IMG/VR virus record: IMGVR_UViG_3300031857_000627
Span: 1-36,163 of that record
Length of the DNA stretch: 36,163 bases
Origin: a virus
Strand: one strand, 5' to 3'
Positions 8,390 through 16,477 of the stretch are shown here, one piece after another. The position numbers and the translations under genes were made by a program. The notes beneath the pieces are model-generated. The model saw only the letters and a list, made by a program, of their open reading frames with translations, made no database searches and was not told where the DNA came from. Each line of letters opens with the position of its first letter. The stretch's first letter is position 1.

Positions 8390-10189
8390 TTAAACTCCTA
8401 ACCACCATGTAGTTGCTAAATCTGCACTTCCTCCACCGGAACCTGCAGGTCCTGTTGGACCTATTGGTCCTGTTGGTCCTGTTGCGCCTGGTGGTCCGTA
8501 AATTGGTCCTGCGTCATACCACTCTAAAGTGTCTATGCCAAAGAACCACAAGTGTCCACCATCAGATTCAACAATATAACCATCACCTGGTTCTGCATCT
8601 TCTGGTAGGTCATTAATGGTAGCAACAGTTCCATGTATTTGAATGGATAAGCCTTGAGAACCTGTTGGACCGGTTGCACCTTGCGGACCAGTCGGTCCTT
8701 GCTCTGATGCACCAATTTCAACCCAGAAGTTATCGTAATAAATAAAAGCAGAACCAGATATTGGATCAAACCAAGATTGTCCTTCATATCCATCTGGTGG
8801 AGTGCTTTGATAATAAGACCAAGCACCTTGCGGTCCTTGTGGACCCGTAGGGCCAGTTACACCTTGAATACCTTGTGATCCCGTTGGACCAGTAGGTCCA
8901 ATCTCTCCTTGTTCACCTAATGATCCTTGTAAACCTTGTGGACCGGTTGGTCCAGTAGGCCCTGTTGCACCTGTTTCACCTTGGCTAACAAACAGTTCCC
9001 AATACGGGCTTCCTACATATGGAGGATAACCGGGATTGGCTTCACCAATTCTTATCCATAAAGATCCTGAGTAGTAAACAACTAAACCTGGACTGTAGTC
9101 GGCACCGTTGTTGTATGCACCAACAAAGTTGTAAGGTGCTGGACCAGTTGGCCCTGTTGGTCCAGTCTCTCCTTGAGGGCCTGTTGGACCTTGAATGTTT
9201 CCAACGTTTATCCAACTAGTAGTTGACTGACTCCAAACATATAAATCACCATCAACTAAATAACCATTACCTGCTGCTGGCTCTGTATATGGCTCCCACC
9301 CAAATCCACTTTCTGGTGCACCACCGACGACAAAAGCAGCAGGATTAAGAAGAATAAAAGGATTAGCTGTAGAACTGATATGTATAACTACGTCATATAA
9401 TTGATAACTTTCACCACTACCCCAAGGTGTCCAAACACCACCAGGCTGGTCCGATTCAATTGGGTTTGCAGCAATAAGAGTTGCTTCATCTGGATATGAA
9501 CCAAGGATTGTTACACCAGTTCCTTGTGCACCGGTAGGTCCTGTAGGACCAACTAAACCTTGTGTACCTGTAGGGCCCGTAGGGCCTTGTGGGCCGGTGT
9601 CTCCAGTAGGTCCAGGAATACCTTGTAAACCTGTTGCACCTTGTGCACCAGTTGGACCAATAGGCCCCGTTTCTCCTGTTGTACCAGTTAAACCAGTTGC
9701 ACCTGTAGGACCGGATGGTCCTTGTATTCTTCCAGCATTTATCCATGTACTTGTATTTGTTGACCAAACATACAAGTCACCATTAACAATATAAGAATCA
9801 CCAACATTACCAAATGGGTGAGCTGCAATTAACTCTGCATAACTAGCGTAAGAACCAATAATGGTTGTGCTAGTTCCAGCGGGACCAGTGTCACCTTTTG
9901 TCCCTTGTGGACCAGATGTTCCTTGTGGACCGGTTGGACCTGTTGGACCTTGTAAACCAATTCCACCTTCATCACCTTTGTAACCACGAGGACCAGTCGC
10001 TCCAGTAGCGCCAGTAGGGCCTGTTGCTCCAGTTGCTCCAACCGGACCTGCAGGACCGGTTGCACCTGTAGGACCAGACGCTCCCGTAGATCCAGTTGCA
10101 CCAACAGGACCAGTTGGTCCTAATGTTGTGTTTCCAGGAATACTTACATAAACCGACGGTGGTGGGGTAACAATGATTTCATTAGACAT
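8390..10189 (-). CDS. Collagen-like tail fibre protein with repeated Trp-rich spacer modules
   Basis: This 599-aa protein is built from five or more long runs of Gly-X-Y triplets, mostly Gly-Pro-Thr, Gly-Ala-Thr and Gly-Pro-Gln, which should form a collagen triple helix. The runs are separated by globular modules of about 50 residues. Three modules are related: each has an (I/T)xGS/T(Y/V)---(A)(E/T)LI-A-P start, a (G)DGYIV/GDSYIV-type turn, a DLYVWS strand and a W(I/Y)-(N/D)-(V/A)G-I-GP ending. In the Gly-Pro-Thr units Pro is in the X position and Thr in Y. The C-terminus is a short Gly/Ser tail ending TTWWLGV. It is probably a trimeric side or tail fibre. The repeats make this gene prone to length change by slippage. 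Two prolyl-hydroxylase-like oxygenases elsewhere in the window are possible modifiers. Confidence 0.92.
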   Translation of the reverse strand: MSNEIIVTPPPSVYVSIPGNTTLGPTGPVGATGSTGASGPTGATGPAGPVGATGATGPTGATGATGPRGYKGDEGGIGLQGPTGPTGPQGTSGPQGTKGDTGPAGTSTTIIGSYASYAELIAAHPFGNVGDSYIVNGDLYVWSTNTSTWINAGRIQGPSGPTGATGLTGTTGETGPIGPTGAQGATGLQGIPGPTGDTGPQGPTGPTGTQGLVGPTGPTGAQGTGVTILGSYPDEATLIAANPIESDQPGGVWTPWGSGESYQLYDVVIHISSTANPFILLNPAAFVVGGAPESGFGWEPYTEPAAGNGYLVDGDLYVWSQSTTSWINVGNIQGPTGPQGETGPTGPTGPAPYNFVGAYNNGADYSPGLVVYYSGSLWIRIGEANPGYPPYVGSPYWELFVSQGETGATGPTGPTGPQGLQGSLGEQGEIGPTGPTGSQGIQGVTGPTGPQGPQGAWSYYQSTPPDGYEGQSWFDPISGSAFIYYDNFWVEIGASEQGPTGPQGATGPTGSQGLSIQIHGTVATINDLPEDAEPGDGYIVESDGGHLWFFGIDTLEWYDAGPIYGPPGATGPTGPIGPTGPAGSGGGSADLATTWWLGV

Positions 10190-10192
10190 TTG

Positions 10193-11248
10193 TTATTGAG
10201 ATATTTCTCGTTCGGTGAAGACTTGACCTTTCATGTATGTTTGAACGAGTGTTGGGTCTGCAGTTGTTGTTGCTTGCAAATCCCAGAACGCACGAACTGG
10301 TAGATATTTGGTCTGAGTTGAAGTTAATTTAAGTTTAATCTTTCCTGCAGCAGCATCTGTTTTTGTAATATCAAACTCTGCCCATAGAGAAGGAGAGCTT
10401 GGATATGTTCTAACTTGAGCTTTAAACGTATAAGACGTAACATCAAATGGAAAGTCAAATATACCTTCCCAACTATCACCCTGATATAGAACGATGTCAT
10501 AGATTGGAATGTTAGAAACAATAGGAGTACGACCAGTTAAATCACTAGCAATATATACACGCTCTGGTCGTCGAGAGTCGTCAATCTCCTGAGGTACATA
10601 TATTGGGATAAGCTTGTTAGTAGTACGGCTGACTCTTCGCAGTTGACCAACTTCAATGCGCCATAGTCCTATGTTTAGAGCAGAGCATAGGGCCTTGTAC
10701 TGCTCCATGCGTTGTTCTATTAATTGTATTAATTGGTGATAACGCTCAGACCTTGGAATTGTAACTCCGTCTGGAGCAAATATGTTGATGTCGTAAGCGG
10801 CATCTGTTGCCAGAGCCCATAAAGCCTCTATGGTAGAAAGAATAGTAAGTGGGTACTCTTCTACTGGCGGGAGGATAGCAACAGTCATTTGGCGACCAAA
10901 GCCATCAGTTCTATTAAAGGTATGCTGTTCAACGGCAATGTTTACAAAGTTTGTAATATCAGCATCGCTAAAGTATCTAAATACATTACCTACTACTGAG
11001 ATGCTTGCGTTAAGGGCCGGGGCTGTAGCAAAGTGAACAACACCAAAGCTGGCTTCTATTGTGTATCCAGAAGGTTGGGCTATTGGGGTTCCATTAACAG
11101 TAACCAATAAAGTTGAGGTGTCTACTGGTTTTACGCCAAGAGTAAAGGACTTTGTGCTTCCGTCACCAATAAATGTCTTGGTGAACTGGCGGGGTTGGTC
11201 ATTTAGTTCTGTGCGAACTTTAGCTACTAAATCAGCAATAACAGCCAC
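10193..11248 (-). CDS. Putative neck / tail-adaptor structural protein
   Basis: This 351-aa protein lies first after the head genes. The N-terminus (ADLVAKVRTELNDQPRQF, then a beta-rich DGSTKSFTLG segment to about residue 105) resembles phage head-completion or adaptor proteins. A helical middle follows (about 110-200, including YHQLIQLIEQRMEQYKALC). Residues about 245-350 form a separate beta domain (IVLYQGDSWEGIFDFPFDVT ... YMKGQVFTEREIS) of the type found in baseplate or fibre-associated proteins. A two-domain neck-plus-tail protein is a reasonable reading but I cannot assign it to a named family. It is separated from the upstream head gene by a strong terminator, so it probably has its own promoter or depends on read-through. 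Confidence 0.6.
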   Translation of the reverse strand: MAVIADLVAKVRTELNDQPRQFTKTFIGDGSTKSFTLGVKPVDTSTLLVTVNGTPIAQPSGYTIEASFGVVHFATAPALNASISVVGNVFRYFSDADITNFVNIAVEQHTFNRTDGFGRQMTVAILPPVEEYPLTILSTIEALWALATDAAYDINIFAPDGVTIPRSERYHQLIQLIEQRMEQYKALCSALNIGLWRIEVGQLRRVSRTTNKLIPIYVPQEIDDSRRPERVYIASDLTGRTPIVSNIPIYDIVLYQGDSWEGIFDFPFDVTSYTFKAQVRTYPSSPSLWAEFDITKTDAAAGKIKLKLTSTQTKYLPVRAFWDLQATTTADPTLVQTYMKGQVFTEREISQ

Positions 11249-11307
11249 TTTTACTCCTCAACATTCAACTATCTAATGATGACAAGATGTTGACAAAAAG
11301 TCAGCCT

Positions 11308-11341
11308 ATAAAAACGAAAACAGCGGGCTTTTTGCCCGCTG
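11308..11341 (-). terminator. Rho-independent terminator after head genes
   Basis: On the minus strand a perfect 8-bp GC-rich stem (CAGCGGGC / GCCCGCTG, loop AAAAA, 11321-11341) is followed at once by TTTTCGTTTTT. This is a strong intrinsic terminator placed just after the 123-aa head gene. It separates the head operon from the neck and fibre operon. Confidence 0.9.
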
Positions 11342-11359
11342 CTCCGCTAAGAATAAGCC

Positions 11360-11731
11360 TTAAAGAACGTTTGCTAAATAACCCTTTTCCTTCAAGTGCT
11401 CAGCAACTTCTTTAGTTACTTCGTACTTTTGTCCAGCTCTAAAGCTGTAGGTGTTACCTGCTCCAAGAGTCATTGACTCGATGTTTTCAACCGTCCTAAT
11501 AACTACGGTTGTCTCATTGTCTTTTGCTAATCTTTCAACCTTATCAACTACCACCGTTACGGGACGATTTGGTTTTGTAGCATCTAAGACTTCTGTTTCT
11601 AATTTGATTTGAGCTTCAGCGGTAGCCATTGACATTTCATTGGCTCTATTTTGCTGTTCTTCAATAAACTGCTCAGCGAGAGCTTCTCTTTGACGACCAG
11701 TAAAGTCGTTTGGTTTTGATTGTCTTGCCAT
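11360..11731 (-). CDS. Small head-associated protein (phage DUF7302-like C-terminus)
   Basis: This 123-aa protein lies between the major capsid gene and the strong terminator. The N-terminal half is a charged helix (REALAEQFIEEQQNRANEM), then comes a short beta region. The C-terminus, YSFRAGQKYEVTKEVAEHLK then EKGYLA, resembles a motif common in small head proteins of actinophages (F--G--Y-V---VA-HL--KG). It is probably a head-completion or connector accessory protein. Naming a specific family is tentative. Confidence 0.7.
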   Translation of the reverse strand: MARQSKPNDFTGRQREALAEQFIEEQQNRANEMSMATAEAQIKLETEVLDATKPNRPVTVVVDKVERLAKDNETTVVIRTVENIESMTLGAGNTYSFRAGQKYEVTKEVAEHLKEKGYLANVL

Positions 11732-11768
11732 TTGTATCCTCCGGTTTAATGACTGAATGTTTGTGTTG

Positions 11769-11794
11769 GGCGGGGAGTTTCAAGGCTCCCCGCC
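11769..11794 (-). other. Strong stem-loop downstream of the capsid gene
   Basis: A perfect 9-bp inverted repeat (GGCGGGGAG / CTCCCCGCC) with an 8-base loop lies between the capsid stop codon and the 123-aa gene. No U-run follows it on the minus strand, so it more likely protects the capsid mRNA 3' end, marks a processing site or attenuates read-through than terminates fully. Confidence 0.6.
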
Positions 11795-11821
11795 TCAACT
11801 TTCTTACTTATTAAATTGTTA

Positions 11822-12907
11822 TTAGTTAGTTTCTGCAATAACAACAGCTTGATCAGTGATTAGACCAAGACCGAAGATTGAGTACCAAGCTAATGCATGC
11901 TCACGACCGAAGTCTAGAATACCACCATCGCGGAGTTCTACTGGAAGTGAGATTGCGTGACCGAATGCGTTATCTCCAATGAAGATAGCGTCATAACGAT
12001 CTGATCCACCGTTACCTGTGAATTCAGCTGGTGAAATGTATCCACCACCTGCAGTAACTGTTGGAGTTACAGCGGTATCAGCTGTGTATGAAGTACCAGC
12101 ACCACCAGCAACCTTGCGAACTTGTGTTGTCTCGATGAATACTGTGTCGTATAGACGACCAATCTCACCAAGCATAAAGTTACCAGGTGCAGCGTACTTA
12201 GTTACTTCAATAAACTCAGCAGTATCGCGTAGTTTACGGCTTTGGTGTGGATGCACGAAAGCAACATAAGTCTCACCCAAACGTGGGATGTTCTTAGTTG
12301 ATAGTGTCTCTGCTGCGTCCTTAACAGTGCGTGGTGTCAAGTTAAATGCACCTGTCATTGATGCACGGCTTGATCCATTTGTACCTGAAGCGTACTGGTT
12401 GAATGTACCAGTTCCGTTGGTAATAGTCGCCATTGTTGTGCGGTCTTCACCATAAATGGTTGAAGTTGCAGAGTAAAGTGTGTCACGGCTCAACTTATCT
12501 AGATAAAGAGCCATGTTGCGTCCTAGAAGACGTGAAGCTGATGCCATTACATCATCGAATGATGCATTTAGCAAAAGTTCAGAAACCGCAAGAGCATATC
12601 CGTGCTCTGATACGGTGATGCTGAACTGTTGTGCAGTCAGCGCATTAGTTTGCATACGAACACCCTCGACAAGCGCTGATGCGAAGCCTAGGTTGTTGTA
12701 ACGCATGAAGTTGATTTGTAAACCAGGAGCAACACCAAGTTCAGTCTTCTTGACTGCAAATTGCTCAAAGCGAAGGATAGGCATAGCCTGGAAAAGGATT
12801 TCCTTTGACCAGATTGTCTGGATCGCTTGAGTTAACTGTGTGTTGGTACCTGAGTAGGCTGTAGGGGCTGCGGCAAGATTGCCTGTACCCGTAATACCAG
12901 ATGCCAT
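11822..12907 (-). CDS. Major capsid protein (N4 gp56-like)
   Basis: This 361-aa protein is the main shell subunit. The opening Gly/Ala-rich arm, the IQTIWSKEILFQAMPILRFE segment (about 28-47), the LVEGVRMQ loop and the later SITVSEHGYALAVSELLL stretch match the N4-gp56 family of HK97-fold capsid proteins. Position supports this: it is immediately downstream of the scaffold gene (39-base gap) in the order terminase, portal, scaffold, capsid. A good Shine-Dalgarno (AAGGAG) precedes the ATG at 12907. A GC-rich stem-loop follows the stop, as is common after highly expressed capsid genes. Confidence 0.9.
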   Translation of the reverse strand: MASGITGTGNLAAAPTAYSGTNTQLTQAIQTIWSKEILFQAMPILRFEQFAVKKTELGVAPGLQINFMRYNNLGFASALVEGVRMQTNALTAQQFSITVSEHGYALAVSELLLNASFDDVMASASRLLGRNMALYLDKLSRDTLYSATSTIYGEDRTTMATITNGTGTFNQYASGTNGSSRASMTGAFNLTPRTVKDAAETLSTKNIPRLGETYVAFVHPHQSRKLRDTAEFIEVTKYAAPGNFMLGEIGRLYDTVFIETTQVRKVAGGAGTSYTADTAVTPTVTAGGGYISPAEFTGNGGSDRYDAIFIGDNAFGHAISLPVELRDGGILDFGREHALAWYSIFGLGLITDQAVVIAETN

Positions 12908-12946
12908 TTAGTTATTTCTCCTTATTTGGAATTGGGGGGTTTTTAA

Positions 12947-13726
12947 TTACCCGAACAGTCCCTTTGAACGCCCTTGAGCTTGTGGGCTCAACAAACGTTG
13001 GCGGTACTTAGCGTATTCATTCATCGGCATAGCTGAAATCTCTTCAGCTGTTAACGTTCTTTGCTCCGAGTTAGTTTCCAACGGTCCGGCTGACGGAGAC
13101 GTAATTCTTGTTCCCGTCATTTCTTTCCGAGCATTCTGCATTGCAGATTGCGCAGATTCTAGAATTCGTGCAGAGCGTTCTTTCAAACCTTCGATGCTTG
13201 AGTCGACCTCTTCTTTGGTATTACCGCTGACTAGATCTAACAACTCAGGAATGATAGTCTCGCGCTCTTCGTCTAATCGATTTTGTCGATAAGACTGTAG
13301 ATCAGCGAAGTTTCTTTCACGTTCCAGAAGAGCGAAGGCGCGTTCACGTTCTTGACGCTCACGCTCCAACTGCTCTTGCCAATCTGCTTCTTTCTTTTGA
13401 AGCAACTGGCGAACATCCATGTCGGCTTCCAAGGCTTCTTGTTCTAAAGTTGCCTTTTTAGCTTCCTCTTCAGCTACACGTAAAGCTTCTGCTTCACGGT
13501 CTTTCTTTAAAGAGTCTAGTTCTTCTTTTAGTTTCTCTATCTGAGGATAAAGCTTTTCTTTTTCTTGGCTACGAACTTTAGCCAAGTCATCCTCGGTGTA
13601 AAACTTAGAAGAGTTCTTAGGAGTTGGTGCGTCAGCGACAAGTGTCTCTGAACCTGCACTTTCAACAACTGGAACTACTCCTGCTTCGGCTGCAAAAGCC
13701 TCAGCACTTGCTGATGTTGTTTCCAT
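12947..13726 (-). CDS. Capsid scaffold protein
   Basis: This 259-aa protein is dominated by charged coiled-coil sequence (about residues 45-150, many Glu, Lys, Arg and Gln: EEAKKATLEQEALEADMD, ERERQERERAFALLERER). An Ala/Glu-rich N-terminus precedes it, and a short C-terminus (AMPMNEYAKYRQRLLSP ... KGLFG) has the form typical of scaffold tails that dock on the capsid protein. It sits between portal and major capsid genes, the standard place for a scaffold. I see no protease motif in it or next to it. Confidence 0.85.
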   Translation of the reverse strand: METTSASAEAFAAEAGVVPVVESAGSETLVADAPTPKNSSKFYTEDDLAKVRSQEKEKLYPQIEKLKEELDSLKKDREAEALRVAEEEAKKATLEQEALEADMDVRQLLQKKEADWQEQLERERQERERAFALLERERNFADLQSYRQNRLDEERETIIPELLDLVSGNTKEEVDSSIEGLKERSARILESAQSAMQNARKEMTGTRITSPSAGPLETNSEQRTLTAEEISAMPMNEYAKYRQRLLSPQAQGRSKGLFG

Positions 13727-13779
13727 ATATATCCTTTACATTCTCTGGGTCGTTATCCGATATGTGAGCACAAATGACC

Positions 13780-13821
13780 AAACGTTGTTTATATTCTTAC
13801 GACTTTATACTAATTTGTCAG
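13780..13821 (-). promoter_or_regulatory. Candidate promoter for the scaffold-capsid genes
   Basis: The 104-base gap upstream of the scaffold gene is AT-rich and carries CTGACA on the minus strand (13821-13816), then TAAGAA with a 16-base spacer. The -35 is good, the -10 is only partly like the consensus. The same CTGACA hexamer recurs in other minus-strand gaps. Confidence 0.35.
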
Positions 13822-13830
13822 CGTAAACGC

Positions 13831-15546
13831 TTACTTTTCGTATTCTGTAGGTACTCTCCTTGTCGGTAGTACTGTGCCGTAAGCCTCGGTTACTAACTTG
13901 TTTCTTAAGTCAGCCTCACCCATATCTGCTTGCATTAGGGCGTCATCAATTTGCGCAACAGGTTGTCCCATTAAGTCTTCGCCGTCTGGACCTTTAACTC
14001 CGGTCGCTGGGACTGCTCCACCTTTTCCATCTGGAGATGGGACGGTTCCTGTTAAATCTGCGATTTCTTGTTCAATCTGTGTTTGTAGAAGTTTTAACGC
14101 ACCATCAGCAGTTGCGTCATCAAGCAACTCTTGACGAATCTCTTCTAGTTTCTCTGCTGGGAATTCTTCACCTAATGTACGCAAAGCGCCTTCTTTTGAT
14201 TCAAGACCAAGGGAGAGCATTGACTGAACTTCGTTTAATGCAATTAACTTGTCTAATGGCAGAGGTTGTGGAAATTGTACATAGGTACGGTAGGTTAGAG
14301 GGTCATTTGGATCTAAGCGATCTAACTGACCTTTCTTTAACTTAGGGTTAGTTGTAGGATCCCAAACAAGTGTTTCTGGTTCTTTTACTGCAAGGCTTAA
14401 AATGATAAGTTCATTAATGCGCTCTAAACCACGGGCATACTGAACAATCTTTTGATGGTAACGGTTCATCAAAGGTTGGAACTGAATAGACAGCGCCACA
14501 CCCGATGTATTAGAGATTGGTTGGGCTTGTCCAAGAGCAGTCTCAGGAACACCAATCATTTCGTGCATTGACTTCTTAAGAGTAGCTAAGAAGTCCATAG
14601 CTCCTTTTAGACCCTGACCGCCACCTTCTAAGTTTTCAACTCTAGCGTCTTTAGGTAGACCACCCCATACTTTATTAGCACCCTTTTCTAGTTGTGATGC
14701 TTTCGCTCCAATGATGACAGTAACCGGCGCGGCATGGTAATTAACGATATCAGCAATGTCAGTAGCAGTTTCATTGTAAGAGCGGTTAAGAGAAATGATG
14801 TCATGACAATCACTAAGGCCCCAAGGAGAACCGCTGACACGCACATTTGGAATATGAACAATGGGAATAGTACCAAGCGGATTAGGACGTGAATCGATGA
14901 GTTCATCATTAATGTACTCTTCAATAACGTCATCAGTTAGGATTTCTGTATAGGTGAATACTTGACGAGTGCCTTCAAGCGAAGTACCCCAGAAACGATA
15001 CTTAAGCTTAAAGCGAATAAGACGTTCACGATCGTGAGGATGAAACTCTGGGAAACAAAAGGAAGAATTAAGAGGAAGGATACGCACACGACCAGGATGT
15101 TGACGGCCGGCTGGATCAACCCAAGCTTCTTCATAAGCAACCTTTATAAAACAATCTCCTGAAACAGCGCCTTGCTGTCCCATTTCCCAAAGTACTGTTG
15201 CTTTATTATTGTCTACTTCCCATACTCTTTCAAGTAGGTCTGGAACAATTGCTTCAGTTTCTCTTGGAGATCTGAATCCTACACCTTTACTGAATGTAAA
15301 GTTAATAACAAAGTCTGTGAAAGCGCGATAATAATTAAACGCCATTTGAGACTCACCAACTTGACGTCGGTAAGAATAATGATGTCCTAGGTACATAGCC
15401 CAGTTTAATGAATAACGGTTTAAACGAGGACCGTGGACCTCAAACTCTTCATCTGCTAACTCCACTAAACCTAATGGAGATATTGAAATAGTTAAATCGG
15501 ATGACGCTGCCCTATACGAAGGGGGTGAGAAATCTATAGAGCTCAC
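13831..15546 (-). CDS. Portal protein
   Basis: This 571-aa protein forms the dodecameric DNA-entry vertex. It fits phage portals in length and in place, between the terminase-side genes and the scaffold gene. Features include an N-terminal region with the LNWAMYLGHHYSYRRQVGES helix, a central beta-rich wing region (PLNSSFCFPEFHPHDRERLI), the IVHIPNVRVSGSPWGLSDCH segment (about 230-250) followed by long helices, and the MIGVPETALGQAQPISNTSG loop (about 340-360), which is typical of portal proteins. The C-terminus is an acidic, low-complexity tail. The start is GTG at 15546 with GAGAGGA upstream. Confidence 0.88.
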   Translation of the reverse strand: MSSIDFSPPSYRAASSDLTISISPLGLVELADEEFEVHGPRLNRYSLNWAMYLGHHYSYRRQVGESQMAFNYYRAFTDFVINFTFSKGVGFRSPRETEAIVPDLLERVWEVDNNKATVLWEMGQQGAVSGDCFIKVAYEEAWVDPAGRQHPGRVRILPLNSSFCFPEFHPHDRERLIRFKLKYRFWGTSLEGTRQVFTYTEILTDDVIEEYINDELIDSRPNPLGTIPIVHIPNVRVSGSPWGLSDCHDIISLNRSYNETATDIADIVNYHAAPVTVIIGAKASQLEKGANKVWGGLPKDARVENLEGGGQGLKGAMDFLATLKKSMHEMIGVPETALGQAQPISNTSGVALSIQFQPLMNRYHQKIVQYARGLERINELIILSLAVKEPETLVWDPTTNPKLKKGQLDRLDPNDPLTYRTYVQFPQPLPLDKLIALNEVQSMLSLGLESKEGALRTLGEEFPAEKLEEIRQELLDDATADGALKLLQTQIEQEIADLTGTVPSPDGKGGAVPATGVKGPDGEDLMGQPVAQIDDALMQADMGEADLRNKLVTEAYGTVLPTRRVPTEYEK

Positions 15547-15598
15547 CTAGTAATTCCTCTCATCCAAAAACACTGTCAAATCCTACCACCTAAAGTGG

Positions 15599-15910
15599 TT
15601 ATTTTGATTTAGTCACTGGCTTAGTGACGTTCTTTTTAACATCTCTAACGATGCGTTTTTTACTTTCTTTTTCTTTCTTTTCCTTAACCTCTTCAGCAAC
15701 GTCTCTATTTCTTGGATCAATCTCTTTTCTAGATGAAACAAACTTTCCACCCATTTGTGTGTAATGAGTGCGGATCCAGTGAGCAGATGCTGGGGATTGC
15801 TTTGAGAATCTAGATTTAGATTGTGCTCTAACCATATTCCAAAGTCGAGGATTGGCAGGGTATTCTTGACCCTCGTCCTCTTTTACTTCTTTACCTTTAA
15901 TTAATGCCAT
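15599..15910 (-). CDS. Small basic protein, unknown function
   Basis: This 103-aa protein is rich in Lys and Arg, ending in a KKEKESKKRIVRDVKKN-type tail. The middle (WNMVRAQSKSRFSKQSPASA, then HWIRTHYTQMGGKFVSS) resembles small DNA- or RNA-binding phage proteins. It lies between portal and terminase genes and could be a packaging or virion accessory protein. No family is recognised. Confidence 0.65.
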   Translation of the reverse strand: MALIKGKEVKEDEGQEYPANPRLWNMVRAQSKSRFSKQSPASAHWIRTHYTQMGGKFVSSRKEIDPRNRDVAEEVKEKKEKESKKRIVRDVKKNVTKPVTKSK

Positions 15911-15985
15911 GAAGATTCCTTATAAAAGTTTCTCGCCCCCGCCACGTATCTTACCGTAAAACGGGGGTGAGACTCTTTTAGTAAA

Positions 15986-16393
15986 TTAGTCCTGTACGAT
16001 TGATGGGTTTGAACGAGCTTGACGAGATCCATCACGGAATTCTCTTTCAAACTTGTTGTCACCGTGATCAGCAAAGCCACCTTTTGAGAATTCACCTAAC
16101 ATTGCAGGTGCTTCTACCCATGCTGCAGAACCTACGTGAGCACGCTCACGCATTGTTTCTTCAGCTGGCTTTGTGTGTACAGCTTTATTTCTGTTTGGGC
16201 GGCCCGCTGCAGGTTCATAACCTTGCATTGCACCGGTTTCAAACTCTTGAGGGACGTCTGTGTCTGTTGCTACGCCTTCCTCAAAACGCAATGGTCCACG
16301 TTGTCCTGGGACAGCGCCTGCCATTTTACGATCGTATACGTTGCCAACACGCTCAGGAAGCTGAGGTGCTGGACCGATTGTTGATTCAGCCAT
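15986..16393 (-). CDS. Hypothetical protein in the packaging region
   Basis: This 135-aa protein is hydrophilic and rich in Gly, Ala, Arg and Glu (MAESTIGPAPQLPERVGNVY; later AGRPNRNKAVHTKPAEE). It looks largely disordered and has no recognised domain. I chose the ATG at 16393 because AAGGAG lies seven bases upstream and because the longer upstream frame would run into the terminase gene. It may be a small virion or packaging accessory protein. Confidence 0.75.
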   Translation of the reverse strand: MAESTIGPAPQLPERVGNVYDRKMAGAVPGQRGPLRFEEGVATDTDVPQEFETGAMQGYEPAAGRPNRNKAVHTKPAEETMRERAHVGSAAWVEAPAMLGEFSKGGFADHGDNKFEREFRDGSRQARSNPSIVQD

Positions 16394-16465
16394 TAATGAC
16401 TCCTTATAAATTGAGATTGAGGACCTCAAGTACAGTGTTCTAGTTTTTCCCCCAAATGTCAGTAT

Positions 16466-16477
16466 AAAGTATACTTT
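16466..16477. other. 12-bp perfect palindrome at the terminase 3' end
   Basis: AAAGTATACTTT reads the same on both strands and overlaps the terminase stop codon. With the CTGACA hexamer at 16462-16457 (minus strand) just downstream, it could be part of a promoter or operator for the 135-aa gene. It may also be chance in AT-rich sequence. Confidence 0.25.

Noticed and set aside
9486-9767. 93-aa and other alternative frames within the collagen-like gene
   Set aside because: Repeated GPT codons give open frames in other phases; low-complexity artefacts.
8390-10189. CRISPR or minisatellite array in the GPT repeat region
   Set aside because: The repeats are in-frame codon repeats of a collagen-like protein, without uniform spacers.
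15901-16095. 64-aa minus-strand frame overlapping the 135-aa packaging gene
   Set aside because: It overlaps the well-supported frame at 15986-16393, which has a good ribosome site; composition is that of a shadow frame.
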